A stretch of 30,101 bases of DNA from CAUPWF01 sp964367905 (GTDB lineage Bacteria; Bacillota; Clostridia; Lachnospirales; Lachnospiraceae). The DNA is taken from positions 1 through 30,101 of the forward strand of contig CAYIZP010000038.1 of the NCBI GenBank assembly GCA_964367905.1, given 5' to 3'. Under the pieces are notes generated by a model. That model saw only the letters and a list, made by a program, of their open reading frames with translations. It had not been told where the DNA came from and ran no database searches. The translations under genes and the position numbers were made by a program. Every line of letters starts with the position of its first letter. The first letter of the stretch is position 1. Of this stretch, positions 15,710 through 23,090 are shown piece by piece.

Positions 15710-16477
15710 ATGACAAAAGAAAAAGAAGAAAAAAACCCGATTCAGGTTGCAGATCGATTGTTTCAGGCAATGGAAACGCTAGCAAGCGATGGAGCGATGG
15801 GGCTACTTGAACTCAGCAATAAATTAGAATTAAATAAGAGCACCACACATCGTGTGCTCAACTCTTTGATCTATATGGGATATGTTCGCCAAGACAAGGA
15901 AACCTCAAAATACAGTTTGAGCTTTAAGATCTGTGGGATTTCTAGCCAGTTACTGACTCAGATTGATATTGTGTCTATAGCACGACCTTTGCTCAAGCAA
16001 CTTTCCTCTGAAATCGGCGAAACCATCCATCTCGTACAGCGGGATGGAAATCAAGCCGTGTATATAGACAAGGTAGAATCTTTCTCCAACTCGATTCGAA
16101 TGGCATCGAAAGTTGGATATACTGTTCCTCTATATTGTTCTGGAGTTGGGAAGGCTCTCTTAGCCCAAATGAGTGATAAGAAGATAAAAAAAATCTGGAA
16201 AAGTAGCGAAATCAAGACTCTGACTGAACACACAATTACTGATTTCGATACTTTTATGAATGAGATTGCACATATTCGCGAACTCGGTTATGCCCTGGAT
16301 AATCAAGAAAATGAACTAGGTGTACGTTGTCTCGCCCACTCCTTCAAATCCTTCGATGGAAAGAACACCTATGCTATCAGTATCTCTGCACCAATCGATC
16401 GAATGACCGACAGTCGAATCATGGAGCTTCGTGATATTGTATCTGAAACTTGTGTCAAAATTGAAAACGGAGCGTAA
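15710..16477 (+). CDS. IclR-family transcriptional regulator
   Basis: A 255-residue regulator from the ATG at 15710, which follows AGAAAGGG by five bases. An earlier in-frame ATG at 15668 lacks such a site. Residues about 10-75 form the winged helix-turn-helix (LLELSNKLELNKSTTHRVLNSLIYMGYVRQD). Residues about 90-250 are the IclR ligand-binding domain (GETIHLVQRDGNQAVYIDKVES, PLYCSGVGKALLA, ELGVRCLAHSF). Divergence from the KDPG aldolase-kinase unit, with a palindrome between them, suggests it controls that unit in response to a sugar-acid intermediate such as KDG or KDPG. That is inference from arrangement. A TACAAT with extended TGT at about 15664 is its probable -10. Confidence 0.92.
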   Translation: MTKEKEEKNPIQVADRLFQAMETLASDGAMGLLELSNKLELNKSTTHRVLNSLIYMGYVRQDKETSKYSLSFKICGISSQLLTQIDIVSIARPLLKQLSSEIGETIHLVQRDGNQAVYIDKVESFSNSIRMASKVGYTVPLYCSGVGKALLAQMSDKKIKKIWKSSEIKTLTEHTITDFDTFMNEIAHIRELGYALDNQENELGVRCLAHSFKSFDGKNTYAISISAPIDRMTDSRIMELRDIVSETCVKIENGA

Positions 16478-16543
16478 TTCAACAGGGAGTAACACCACCA
16501 TAGAATTAAGCTTAGACCAGCGGTATACCCTTTAAATTTTTCT

Positions 16544-16805
16544 TTACAGATAAGTAGCTATAATTGCAGGCTACTTATCTGTAATTTTATTGAAAAAATA
16601 GAGCCTATCCTCTAGATATACATATAAACTTTACTGACAAATAATGTTTTATATGTATAAATGATAATGGTATGAGATTTTTTTATCAAAAATACATATA
16701 AATAGTCAAACTGATGTAGGCCTTATATGTAATTTGATTTTTTTCGTATAAAAGTGAGCTAAAAATACATATAAGTCAAGCTCTCTGTGATGTTTTTATA
16801 TGTAT
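16544..16805. repeat. Hairpin array, locus 2 (TACAGATAAG / TACATATAA arms)
   Basis: Four hairpins follow in series. The first is a perfect 15-bp stem, TTACAGATAAGTAGC (16544-16558) with GCTACTTATCTGTAA (16570-16584). The second has 11 bp, ATACATATAAA (16618-16628) with 16648-16658. The third has 9 bp, TACATATAA (16693-16701) with 16723-16731. The fourth has 10 bp, ATACATATAA (16765-16774) with 16796-16805. Arms match those at 1658-1920. The array fills most of the 390-base gap between two converging genes and is followed by a REP-like palindrome. It may help stop transcription, but none has a clear T-run. Confidence 0.8.
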
Positions 16806-16823
16806 CCAACGAAAATGGGTACT

Positions 16824-16866
16824 CATTGGGGACGGGGGAAAACGTCGTTTTCCCCCGTCCCCAATG
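16824..16866. repeat. GC-rich REP-like palindrome, copy 2
   Basis: Perfect 20-bp arms, CATTGGGGACGGGGGAAAAC at 16824-16843 and its complement at 16847-16866, around a 3-base loop. It begins one base after the stop codon of the YjfF-like permease gene, the same spacing as copy 1 after the kinase gene. It is probably a terminator or RNA-end stabiliser for the sugar transporter operon. Confidence 0.88.
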
Positions 16867-16867
16867 A

Positions 16868-17830
16868 TTACTTCTTCATTTTGGTTCTCGATTGTGCAAT
16901 AACCACCGCCAACAGAATTAATCCTGTCGCAATACTTTGCCACCAACTGTTCAAGTTTCCTTGTAGGTTGAAGATTTGTTTCATGATTCCTAGGATTAAG
17001 ATACCGAAGAATGTTCCTTTTACTCCACCGGTTCCTCCAGTCAACAATGTACCTCCGATTACTGTAGCCGCAATTGCGTCCATCTCCCAGCCATCTCCTG
17101 CAGTATATTGTCCTGATCCCAGTCTTGAAGTCATGATAATCGATGCAATGGCTGCTAATCCACCACTAATTGCATAGCTGATTACACGAACTTTTACTGT
17201 TTTGATCCCCATCATCTTTGCTGCCTGTAGGTTTCCACCTACTGCATAGTTATAGCGACCATATTTTGTGAATTTCAACACATATAAGCAGATTGCGAAT
17301 ATCACTGCAAATATAATAATAATATTTGAGAATCCTGGAATGATTTCTCCATCTCCAATGGCCTCGAATATTGCTGTCCGATCTGGCGTTGGTACTGATT
17401 TACTTCCAGTAACGATATGTACTACTCCACGTAATCCCAACATCATAGATAGGGTTGCGATAAATGGCGGGATGTCTAACCTTGCAACCAACAAACCATT
17501 GATGATACCTAATACGATTCCCAAACCGATAACCACCACGAGTGGGATTAAAATCATCTGTGATGATAGCATCGCTGCTACAATTCCGCAGATTGCCATT
17601 ACCGAACCAACTGAGAGGTCGATGTCTCCACCAATTACAACAAATGTCATACCGAATGCTAATAATCCAATCATAGCATTTTGAGCCAATAAATTTGTCA
17701 AGAATGTGTAACTTAAGAACTCATCATACATCACTGCTGCAAATATAAATAATGCTAAGAAAATCATAAATGCACTATTTCTACTAGCAAAATCACGAAA
17801 TGCTTGCCATATATTTTTATCCTTTACCAT
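16868..17830 (-). CDS. yjfF: CUT2 sugar ABC transporter permease, YjfF-like
   Basis: A 320-residue polytopic permease of the RbsC/AraH family. The signature AFGMTFVVIGGDIDLSVGSVMA lies near residue 60. The segment EMDAIAATVIGGTLLTGGTGGVKGTFFG lies near 245-275. Near the C-terminus, GNLNSWWQSIATGLILL closely recalls E. coli YjfF, the second permease of the galactofuranose importer. The start overlaps the stop of the preceding permease by one base (TAATG), with GAAAGGGGG upstream, so the two are translationally coupled and probably form the heterodimeric channel. It is the last gene of the operon. The sugar is inferred only by family resemblance. Confidence 0.88.
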   Translation of the reverse strand: MVKDKNIWQAFRDFASRNSAFMIFLALFIFAAVMYDEFLSYTFLTNLLAQNAMIGLLAFGMTFVVIGGDIDLSVGSVMAICGIVAAMLSSQMILIPLVVVIGLGIVLGIINGLLVARLDIPPFIATLSMMLGLRGVVHIVTGSKSVPTPDRTAIFEAIGDGEIIPGFSNIIIIFAVIFAICLYVLKFTKYGRYNYAVGGNLQAAKMMGIKTVKVRVISYAISGGLAAIASIIMTSRLGSGQYTAGDGWEMDAIAATVIGGTLLTGGTGGVKGTFFGILILGIMKQIFNLQGNLNSWWQSIATGLILLAVVIAQSRTKMKK

Positions 17831-18780
17831 TATCGTGCCCCCTTTCTGCTATGTAACACTCTCTGTCCATAAAGAGCTCCAACAATGATAAGTGCTTTGA
17901 ATACCAATGAATATTCATAAGGTATGTTATTCATAACAACCATGGTTGTCATTACTTGCATAATAATTGCACCAAATACTGTTCCCATAACGTTTGGTCT
18001 GCCACCAGTCATGCTAGTTCCACCAATTGCTACCGCTGCGATTGCATCCATCTCAATTGCATCTCCCAATGTGTTCGCATCAGATGCATAGAGTCTGGCT
18101 GTGTCCACAATCCCTGCACATCCTGATAGGAAGGCAACCGTTCCATACACACCTACTAATACAAGAAATGTGTTGATTCCTGATAGTCTTGCAGCCTCTG
18201 GATTATCTCCAACTGCCTCAATCTTTCTACCAAATGTAGTCTTTCTTGAAATCACCCAGATAATCACAATTGCTACAACCATAATTGGAATTTGAATCGG
18301 AAGTTGCTCGCCGATTTTCAATCTACCAATCATCGCATAGGATTCGTTGTCGAATCTCAAGATTTTCGAATCATTTAGAATCTGTGCAACACCACGTAAT
18401 CCAATCATAAATGGTAGTGTCACGATAATCGGCTGGATGTTGAACTTGGAAATAATTGCACCAATTGCAACACCGCTAAGCACACCAACCAATAGTCCTA
18501 CAAAAATCGCTGTGAACACCCCATAATCTAGTAATTTTACAGATACCATCGATGCAACTGCCATGACAGAACCTACAGAGATATCAATCCCTCCAGATGC
18601 AATTGCCCACGTCATTCCAAGGGCAACTAACACGGTAGATGTCATCTGTATCGAAATATTCAATGCCGTCGTAATACTTGCAAAGTTTGGTGTAAATATC
18701 ACATTGAAGATAACCAAAATTGCTAATATAATTGCTGGCGAATATTCAATCAAGTATTTCATCAATTTTTTATTACTCAT
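17830..18780 (-). CDS. CUT2 sugar ABC transporter permease, YtfT-like
   Basis: A 316-residue permease from the ATG at 18780, which has a perfect AAGGAGG site. An ATG five residues earlier overlaps that site and is rejected. It carries ALGMTWAIASGGIDISVGSV, RGVAQ, RKTTFGRKIEAVGDNPEAARLSG and the stretch ASDANTLGDAIEMDAIAAVAIGGTSMTGGR, which resembles E. coli YtfT more than RbsC. Several hydrophobic helices span the length. It is co-transcribed between the cupin gene (30 bases upstream) and the YjfF-like permease. Together they should form the membrane channel driven by the two-domain ATPase. Confidence 0.9.
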   Translation of the reverse strand: MSNKKLMKYLIEYSPAIILAILVIFNVIFTPNFASITTALNISIQMTSTVLVALGMTWAIASGGIDISVGSVMAVASMVSVKLLDYGVFTAIFVGLLVGVLSGVAIGAIISKFNIQPIIVTLPFMIGLRGVAQILNDSKILRFDNESYAMIGRLKIGEQLPIQIPIMVVAIVIIWVISRKTTFGRKIEAVGDNPEAARLSGINTFLVLVGVYGTVAFLSGCAGIVDTARLYASDANTLGDAIEMDAIAAVAIGGTSMTGGRPNVMGTVFGAIIMQVMTTMVVMNNIPYEYSLVFKALIIVGALYGQRVLHSRKGAR

Positions 18781-18810
18781 TTTCTCCTCCTTCATCTTTC
18801 TCGGATTTTA

Positions 18811-19200
18811 TTATTTTAATGCAATTTCCATTACAATGATAATCGCATCCTCTTTGCTCTCATTTACAATCTCATGGGAACTGTCTGGTTTAATTAAGAA
18901 AATACTGTGGTTCCCCATCGGTATTCGCTCTTTCTCTGTCACCATCACTACAGAACCGCGCTCGATGTAATAAAATTCTTCTGTATCCAAGTGTTGATGC
19001 ATTCCAATACTAGACCCTGCCGGTAAGATTAACCTGTGAACAAAGTTTACAGGTGATTGAAAATCCGTCTTGTCTCCTGGAAAATCTGCCCCCTCCTGAA
19101 ATCCGAGAAGTTGTGACACATGTAGGTCACCATCTCCCCCATGTGCTCCACTGACTGTGGTCAGTTCTAAGTCCTCCAATGTCCTCATCAAATAACTCAT
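18811..19200 (-). CDS. Cupin-domain protein embedded in the sugar transporter operon
   Basis: A 129-residue single cupin. Motif 1 reads GMHQHLDTEEFYYIERG, giving two His and a Glu metal ligands. Motif 2 reads MGNHSIFLIKPDSSHEIVN, giving the third His. Small cupins of this type include sugar isomerases, dioxygenases and KdgF-like enzymes that act on unsaturated uronates; none can be assigned here. The gene lies 11 bases after the ATPase stop and 30 before the YtfT-like permease, with AGGAG before its start, so it is made with the transporter. A role in converting the imported sugar is plausible but inferred from position. Confidence 0.85.
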   Translation of the reverse strand: MSYLMRTLEDLELTTVSGAHGGDGDLHVSQLLGFQEGADFPGDKTDFQSPVNFVHRLILPAGSSIGMHQHLDTEEFYYIERGSVVMVTEKERIPMGNHSIFLIKPDSSHEIVNESKEDAIIIVMEIALK

Positions 19201-19211
19201 GTCGTCTTCTC

Positions 19212-20717
19212 CTATACTTCCTTTGCAATCATCTGCATAATGGATGCTTCCGATATTTCTTCATGGCTCAATTCCCCGCTCGTCTGTCCGTCACGCACTA
19301 CTTGAACACGATCACAAGTCGTAACCAATTCTTCTAGAATCGAAGAAATCACCAATGCACTGATTCCCTGATCTGCAAGTTCCACGACCATATCCAGAAT
19401 CTCTTTTTTCGCACCTACATCAATACCACGTGTGGGCTCATCTAAGATTAAAAAGTCTGGGTTTGCACACAACCAACGTGCAACTAACACCTTTTGTTGG
19501 TTACCACCACTCAAACTACTGATCGGATCATTGACATCTGCAATTTTGATTCTCAATGCCTTTACATACTGATCAACCAATTCGTTTTGCTTCTTCTCGG
19601 ATACAAATCCAAATTTGGAAATCTTATCAAAACATGCAAGTGTCATATTTTCCTTGATAGACATATTCGGGATGATTCCCTCTTTCTTTCTATCCTCTGA
19701 GCAAAATGCAATCTTATTAGCAATGGCTGCCCTTGGGCCTGAAATCTTAGTCGGCGTACCATTAATCTGGATTTCACCTGATTTTGTCACATCTGCACCG
19801 AATAACAATCTTGCCAACTCTGTTCTACCAGATCCCAACAACCCTGCCAAACCAAGAACTTCACCCTTTTTTATGGTAATGTCTTGATTCTTTACTTTTG
19901 GTAATGCCTTGAGATTTTTCCCTTCTAATAGGACTTCTTTTTTCACATCTTTGTTTTTGTACTCTTTTCTCGCTCCCATAACTTCCGATGCATCTCTACC
20001 AATCATCTTTGAGACCATCTCAAGTTGAGTAATATCTTTTATTTCACATCTATGTACAAGCTTACCATCTTTTAAAATCGTAACAGCATCACAGGTTGCA
20101 TAGATTTCATCCAATCTGTGTGTAATAAAGACAACTGCTATTTTTTGCTTCTTTAATTTTTCAATTACTTCGAATAATGTTTGAACCTCCGAAGTATCTA
20201 ACGAAGAGGTTGGTTCATCCAACACAACCAATTTTGATTGAATCGAAATCGCTCGCGCGATAGAAACCATCTGTTGCATAGCTGTACTAATCTCTGACAA
20301 TTTCTTCGTTACATCTAAATCAATCCCCATCGACAAAAGGCTTTCCTTCGCCTTTTCTTCCGTTTTTTTCCAATCAATTCTTCCCTGTTTCAGTATTTCT
20401 CTACCCATAAATATGTTCTCAGCAATACTTAACTCTGGAATCAAATCTAACTCTTGATATACTGCACTAATTCCGTTTGCATTCGCATCATGTACGGAAT
20501 GAATATTTACTTCTTTCCCATCTAGAACCATCGTTCCAGCATCTTTTTTTATAACTCCTGTCAATACTTTAATCAGTGTAGATTTTCCCGCACCATTTTC
20601 TCCCATAAGCGCATGGATACTACCTTCTTCTATTGTAAAATCAACATTATCAAGAGCCATAACACCCGGATACTTTTTTGTAATTCCTCGCATTTCGAGA
20701 ATAACTTTTTTTCCCAT
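19212..20717 (-). CDS. CUT2 sugar ABC transporter ATP-binding protein (RbsA/YtfR type)
   Basis: A 501-residue ATPase with two fused nucleotide-binding domains, as usual for CUT2 importers. Domain 1 has Walker A GENGAGKST, a degenerate signature ISTAMQQM in place of LSGGQ, and Walker B LVVLDEPTSSLD. Domain 2 has the atypical Walker A GLLGSGRTE normal for this family, the signature LSGGNQQK, and LILDEPTRGIDVG. It energises the two permeases downstream. GAGAGGT precedes the start. A hairpin in the 76-base gap upstream separates it from the highly expressed type of gene, the binding protein. Confidence 0.94.
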   Translation of the reverse strand: MGKKVILEMRGITKKYPGVMALDNVDFTIEEGSIHALMGENGAGKSTLIKVLTGVIKKDAGTMVLDGKEVNIHSVHDANANGISAVYQELDLIPELSIAENIFMGREILKQGRIDWKKTEEKAKESLLSMGIDLDVTKKLSEISTAMQQMVSIARAISIQSKLVVLDEPTSSLDTSEVQTLFEVIEKLKKQKIAVVFITHRLDEIYATCDAVTILKDGKLVHRCEIKDITQLEMVSKMIGRDASEVMGARKEYKNKDVKKEVLLEGKNLKALPKVKNQDITIKKGEVLGLAGLLGSGRTELARLLFGADVTKSGEIQINGTPTKISGPRAAIANKIAFCSEDRKKEGIIPNMSIKENMTLACFDKISKFGFVSEKKQNELVDQYVKALRIKIADVNDPISSLSGGNQQKVLVARWLCANPDFLILDEPTRGIDVGAKKEILDMVVELADQGISALVISSILEELVTTCDRVQVVRDGQTSGELSHEEISEASIMQMIAKEV

Positions 20718-20740
20718 ATTGACCTCTCTTCATTTTTAAA

Positions 20741-20768
20741 GATGGGTCATGCTAGCGCAAGACCCATC
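20741..20768 (-). promoter_or_regulatory. Intercistronic hairpin after the binding-protein gene
   Basis: GATGGGTC (20741-20748) pairs with GACCCATC (20761-20768), and TGC/GCA extends the stem inside. There is no strong T-run. A hairpin here would stabilise or partly terminate the message so that binding protein is made in excess over ATPase and permeases. Confidence 0.55.
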
Positions 20769-20793
20769 CTCAATCATCCTATTGCTACAAAAT

Positions 20794-21846
20794 TTAGAAT
20801 ACTAAATCTTCTGTTGAATCTACGTTTTCTGCTGTGATAACTTGATCGTCGATAATTGTTTCTGCTTCAACTGTTCCGCCTGCTTCCAATGTTTCGATTA
20901 CTTCGAAGATTGTTGGACCATGCTTTGGTGAGCATTGAACTGTCGCTAACATTTCACCAGCTTTTACAGCTTCCCAAGCTTCTCTTTGTCCATCAATACC
21001 AACTACTACGATGTCTTCTCCTGGAACTAAACCAGCATCTTTAATCGCTTGAACTGCACCTAGAGCCATCTCATCATTGTGGCAGAATACTGCGTCGATT
21101 GCATCAGCACCTTGTGCTTGAATGATGTTTGTCATAACGTTCATACCTTCTTCTCTCGAGAAGTTTGCTGTTTGCTCTGCGATGATTTCCATGTCTGGAT
21201 ATGTAGATGCCATGATGTCACGGAATCCTTGCTCACGTCCTGCTACTGAAGATGTTCCTTCGATTCCACGAAGTTCAACTACTTTCGCATCTGCTTTGTA
21301 TTCTCCAATAATCTCTGCTGCTCTTTCACCTTCCCAAGCTTGGTCAGAATAAACAGTTGTTACATATTCTCCAGTTGTTGTTCTACCTGTTAAGATAACT
21401 GGAACTTCTTTCTCTGCTGCCTTCTCTAATACCGACTCTAATCCTGTATCTTCGATTGGAGCGATTACTAGATAGTCAAGATCTTTTTCAAGCATATCTT
21501 CAATATTTGCTACATGTGTTGCCATATCGTCATTAGCGTCTGTGTAGATGTAGTTATCGCCTAAACCATACTCATCTGCTGTGTCTTGCATACTTTCTGT
21601 CAAAGCAACCATCCATGGGTTTGGATTTCCACTTTGTGCAAAACCAATTACCAAATCCGATGTTGCAGCCGCTTCTCCACCTTCTTCTGCAGATGCTTCC
21701 TCTTCCGCTGGAGCTTCCTCTTCTGCTGCTACCTCTTCTGCTGGAGCTTCTTCTGCTGCTGGTTGACTACAAGCTGTAAGTCCTGCAATCATAGTTAGTA
21801 CTGCTGCTGTTGCTACTACTTTTTTCATCAAACTCTTTTTCATCAT
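20794..21846 (-). CDS. Sugar-binding lipoprotein 1 of the CUT2 transporter (YtfQ-like)
   Basis: A 350-residue lipoprotein with signal peptide and lipobox LTAC (Cys26), then an acidic linker of repeated APAEE-type units to about residue 62. The binding domain is of the periplasmic-binding-protein type 1 fold used by ribose and galactofuranose importers. Key stretches are DLVIGFAQSGNPNPWM, VVELRGIEGTSSVAGREQGF, FCHNDEMALGAVQAIKDAG and VVGIDGQREAWEAVKAG, which resemble E. coli YtfQ. It lies between the second binding protein and the ATPase gene. Two adjacent ATGs could serve as the start. The ligand is unknown. Confidence 0.92.
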   Translation of the reverse strand: MMKKSLMKKVVATAAVLTMIAGLTACSQPAAEEAPAEEVAAEEEAPAEEEASAEEGGEAAATSDLVIGFAQSGNPNPWMVALTESMQDTADEYGLGDNYIYTDANDDMATHVANIEDMLEKDLDYLVIAPIEDTGLESVLEKAAEKEVPVILTGRTTTGEYVTTVYSDQAWEGERAAEIIGEYKADAKVVELRGIEGTSSVAGREQGFRDIMASTYPDMEIIAEQTANFSREEGMNVMTNIIQAQGADAIDAVFCHNDEMALGAVQAIKDAGLVPGEDIVVVGIDGQREAWEAVKAGEMLATVQCSPKHGPTIFEVIETLEAGGTVEAETIIDDQVITAENVDSTEDLVF

Positions 21847-21876
21847 TTCCTTTTCCTCTTTTCTTTTTTATTATAA

Positions 21877-21890
21877 ATGGGTTTCCCCAT
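21877..21890 (-). promoter_or_regulatory. Short GAAA-loop hairpin between the two binding-protein genes
   Basis: On the minus strand ATGGG-GAAA-CCCAT, a 5-bp stem with a stable tetraloop, lies in the 64-base gap between the two binding-protein genes. It is too weak for a terminator and may affect RNA stability. Confidence 0.3.
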
Positions 21891-21910
21891 CTATTACCCT
21901 CACTCACTTC

Positions 21911-22981
21911 TTAATAGGCTCTATCTATATAATCACGTGCATTACTCTCATCATAGATGAGTTCTGTCTCAATCATATAGATTTCTTCTACTTCTTGTCC
22001 TGCCTCTAATTTATCAATTATTTCAAATGCCATCGGTCCTAAGAATGGAGTACATTTCACACTCGCCCCTAGTTCTTCTGCAATAATCGCCTTCAATGCA
22101 TCTTTTTCTCCATCGACCGATGCGAAAATCATGTCTTCTCCTGGAATTTGTCCTACTGCTTTTAAGGCTTGAATCGCTCCAATAGCCATTTCATCGTTAT
22201 GGGCAAAAACCGCATCTATCTGTCCTGAATATTTTCGCAACATGTTTTCCATAGCATCATTTCCACCACTTCGTGTGAAATCCGAGGCCTCCGATGCGAT
22301 AATTTCAATGTCTGGATACTCTTCCATAACCTCATAGAACCCTTCACTGCGATACTTTGCAGATGATGACCCTACATTTCCTTGAATTTCAATGACCTTG
22401 CCAACTCCTCCTAGCTGCTCTGCTAGCCAATGTGCTGCCATCTCCCCTTCTAGCTTCTGATCCGACTGAATGCAAACGATATTATCTGTAACCGTTCTTG
22501 CATCCCTTCCGAGGACAATGACTGTAACATCTTTTTGACTGGCATATCGGATTAATCCCTCGAATCCAAATTCATCACTTGGAACCAAAATCAAATACTT
22601 TACACCTAAATCAATCAGCTCTTCCACATCTTCTTTTTGCTGATCCAATGATCCTTCTGCATCCCGCCAGACCAAATCATAGCCTTTTAGCTCTGCTTCT
22701 GCAATCACACTATTCGTCTGGGCAACCACCCATGGCCAATCTGTCTGAATCTGCGAAAATCCGATTACCATTTCTTCCTCTTCCACAATAATAACTTCCT
22801 CTTCCTGTTGGCACCCTACTAGTACAAGCATACTCATCAGTATTAAAATTATTACCACAAAAAATTTTTGAATGAGTTTTTCTTTCTGGTATTTTTTACT
22901 CATGTGACCATTATATAAGATTTTTTTCGAAATAAAATAAAGATTTGTTCGAGATAGCTTAAGTATTTTTCGTTCTTTCAT
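21911..22981 (-). CDS. Sugar-binding lipoprotein 2 (YtfQ-like), first gene of the CUT2 operon
   Basis: A second type 1 sugar-binding lipoprotein. Segments MVIGFSQIQTDWPWV, VIEIQGNVGSSSAKYRSEGF, SDFTRSGG, FAHNDEMAIGAIQALKAVG and ASVDGEKDALKA closely recall YtfQ. The start is uncertain. The ATG at 22981 has AAGGA 8 bases upstream and lies 45 bases after a predicted transcription start, but it gives a 56-residue signal region before Cys57. An internal ATG at 22903 gives a normal 30-residue lipoprotein signal but has no ribosome site. Only about half-similar to its neighbour by eye, it may deliver a different sugar to the same channel, or sense sugar for the adjacent kinase. Confidence 0.88.
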   Translation of the reverse strand: MKERKILKLSRTNLYFISKKILYNGHMSKKYQKEKLIQKFFVVIILILMSMLVLVGCQQEEEVIIVEEEEMVIGFSQIQTDWPWVVAQTNSVIAEAELKGYDLVWRDAEGSLDQQKEDVEELIDLGVKYLILVPSDEFGFEGLIRYASQKDVTVIVLGRDARTVTDNIVCIQSDQKLEGEMAAHWLAEQLGGVGKVIEIQGNVGSSSAKYRSEGFYEVMEEYPDIEIIASEASDFTRSGGNDAMENMLRKYSGQIDAVFAHNDEMAIGAIQALKAVGQIPGEDMIFASVDGEKDALKAIIAEELGASVKCTPFLGPMAFEIIDKLEAGQEVEEIYMIETELIYDESNARDYIDRAY

Positions 22982-23032
22982 TGACGTTTTCCTTTTTTTT
23001 ATATATGATTATTGTTGATTTAAGTTAACACA

Positions 23033-23061
23033 ATCTTATAAGCAATCAGAAAAATTGTCAA
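23033..23061 (-). promoter_or_regulatory. Promoter of the CUT2 operon
   Basis: On the minus strand: a perfect TTGACA (23061-23056), a 17-base spacer and TAAGAT (23038-23033). An ATTGT...ACAAT inverted repeat at about 23010-23033 overlaps its downstream edge and could bind the divergently encoded AraC-type regulator. A TATAAT on the plus strand (23066-23071) may be the -10 of the kinase gene. Confidence 0.5.
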
Positions 23062-23090
23062 TTTATATAATAAAGAAGCCAAGGAGAACT

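Noticed and set aside
17268..17684. 138-residue open frame antisense to the YjfF-like permease
   Set aside because: Low-complexity Ile/Asn/Pro/Thr composition expected from the complement of a membrane protein gene.
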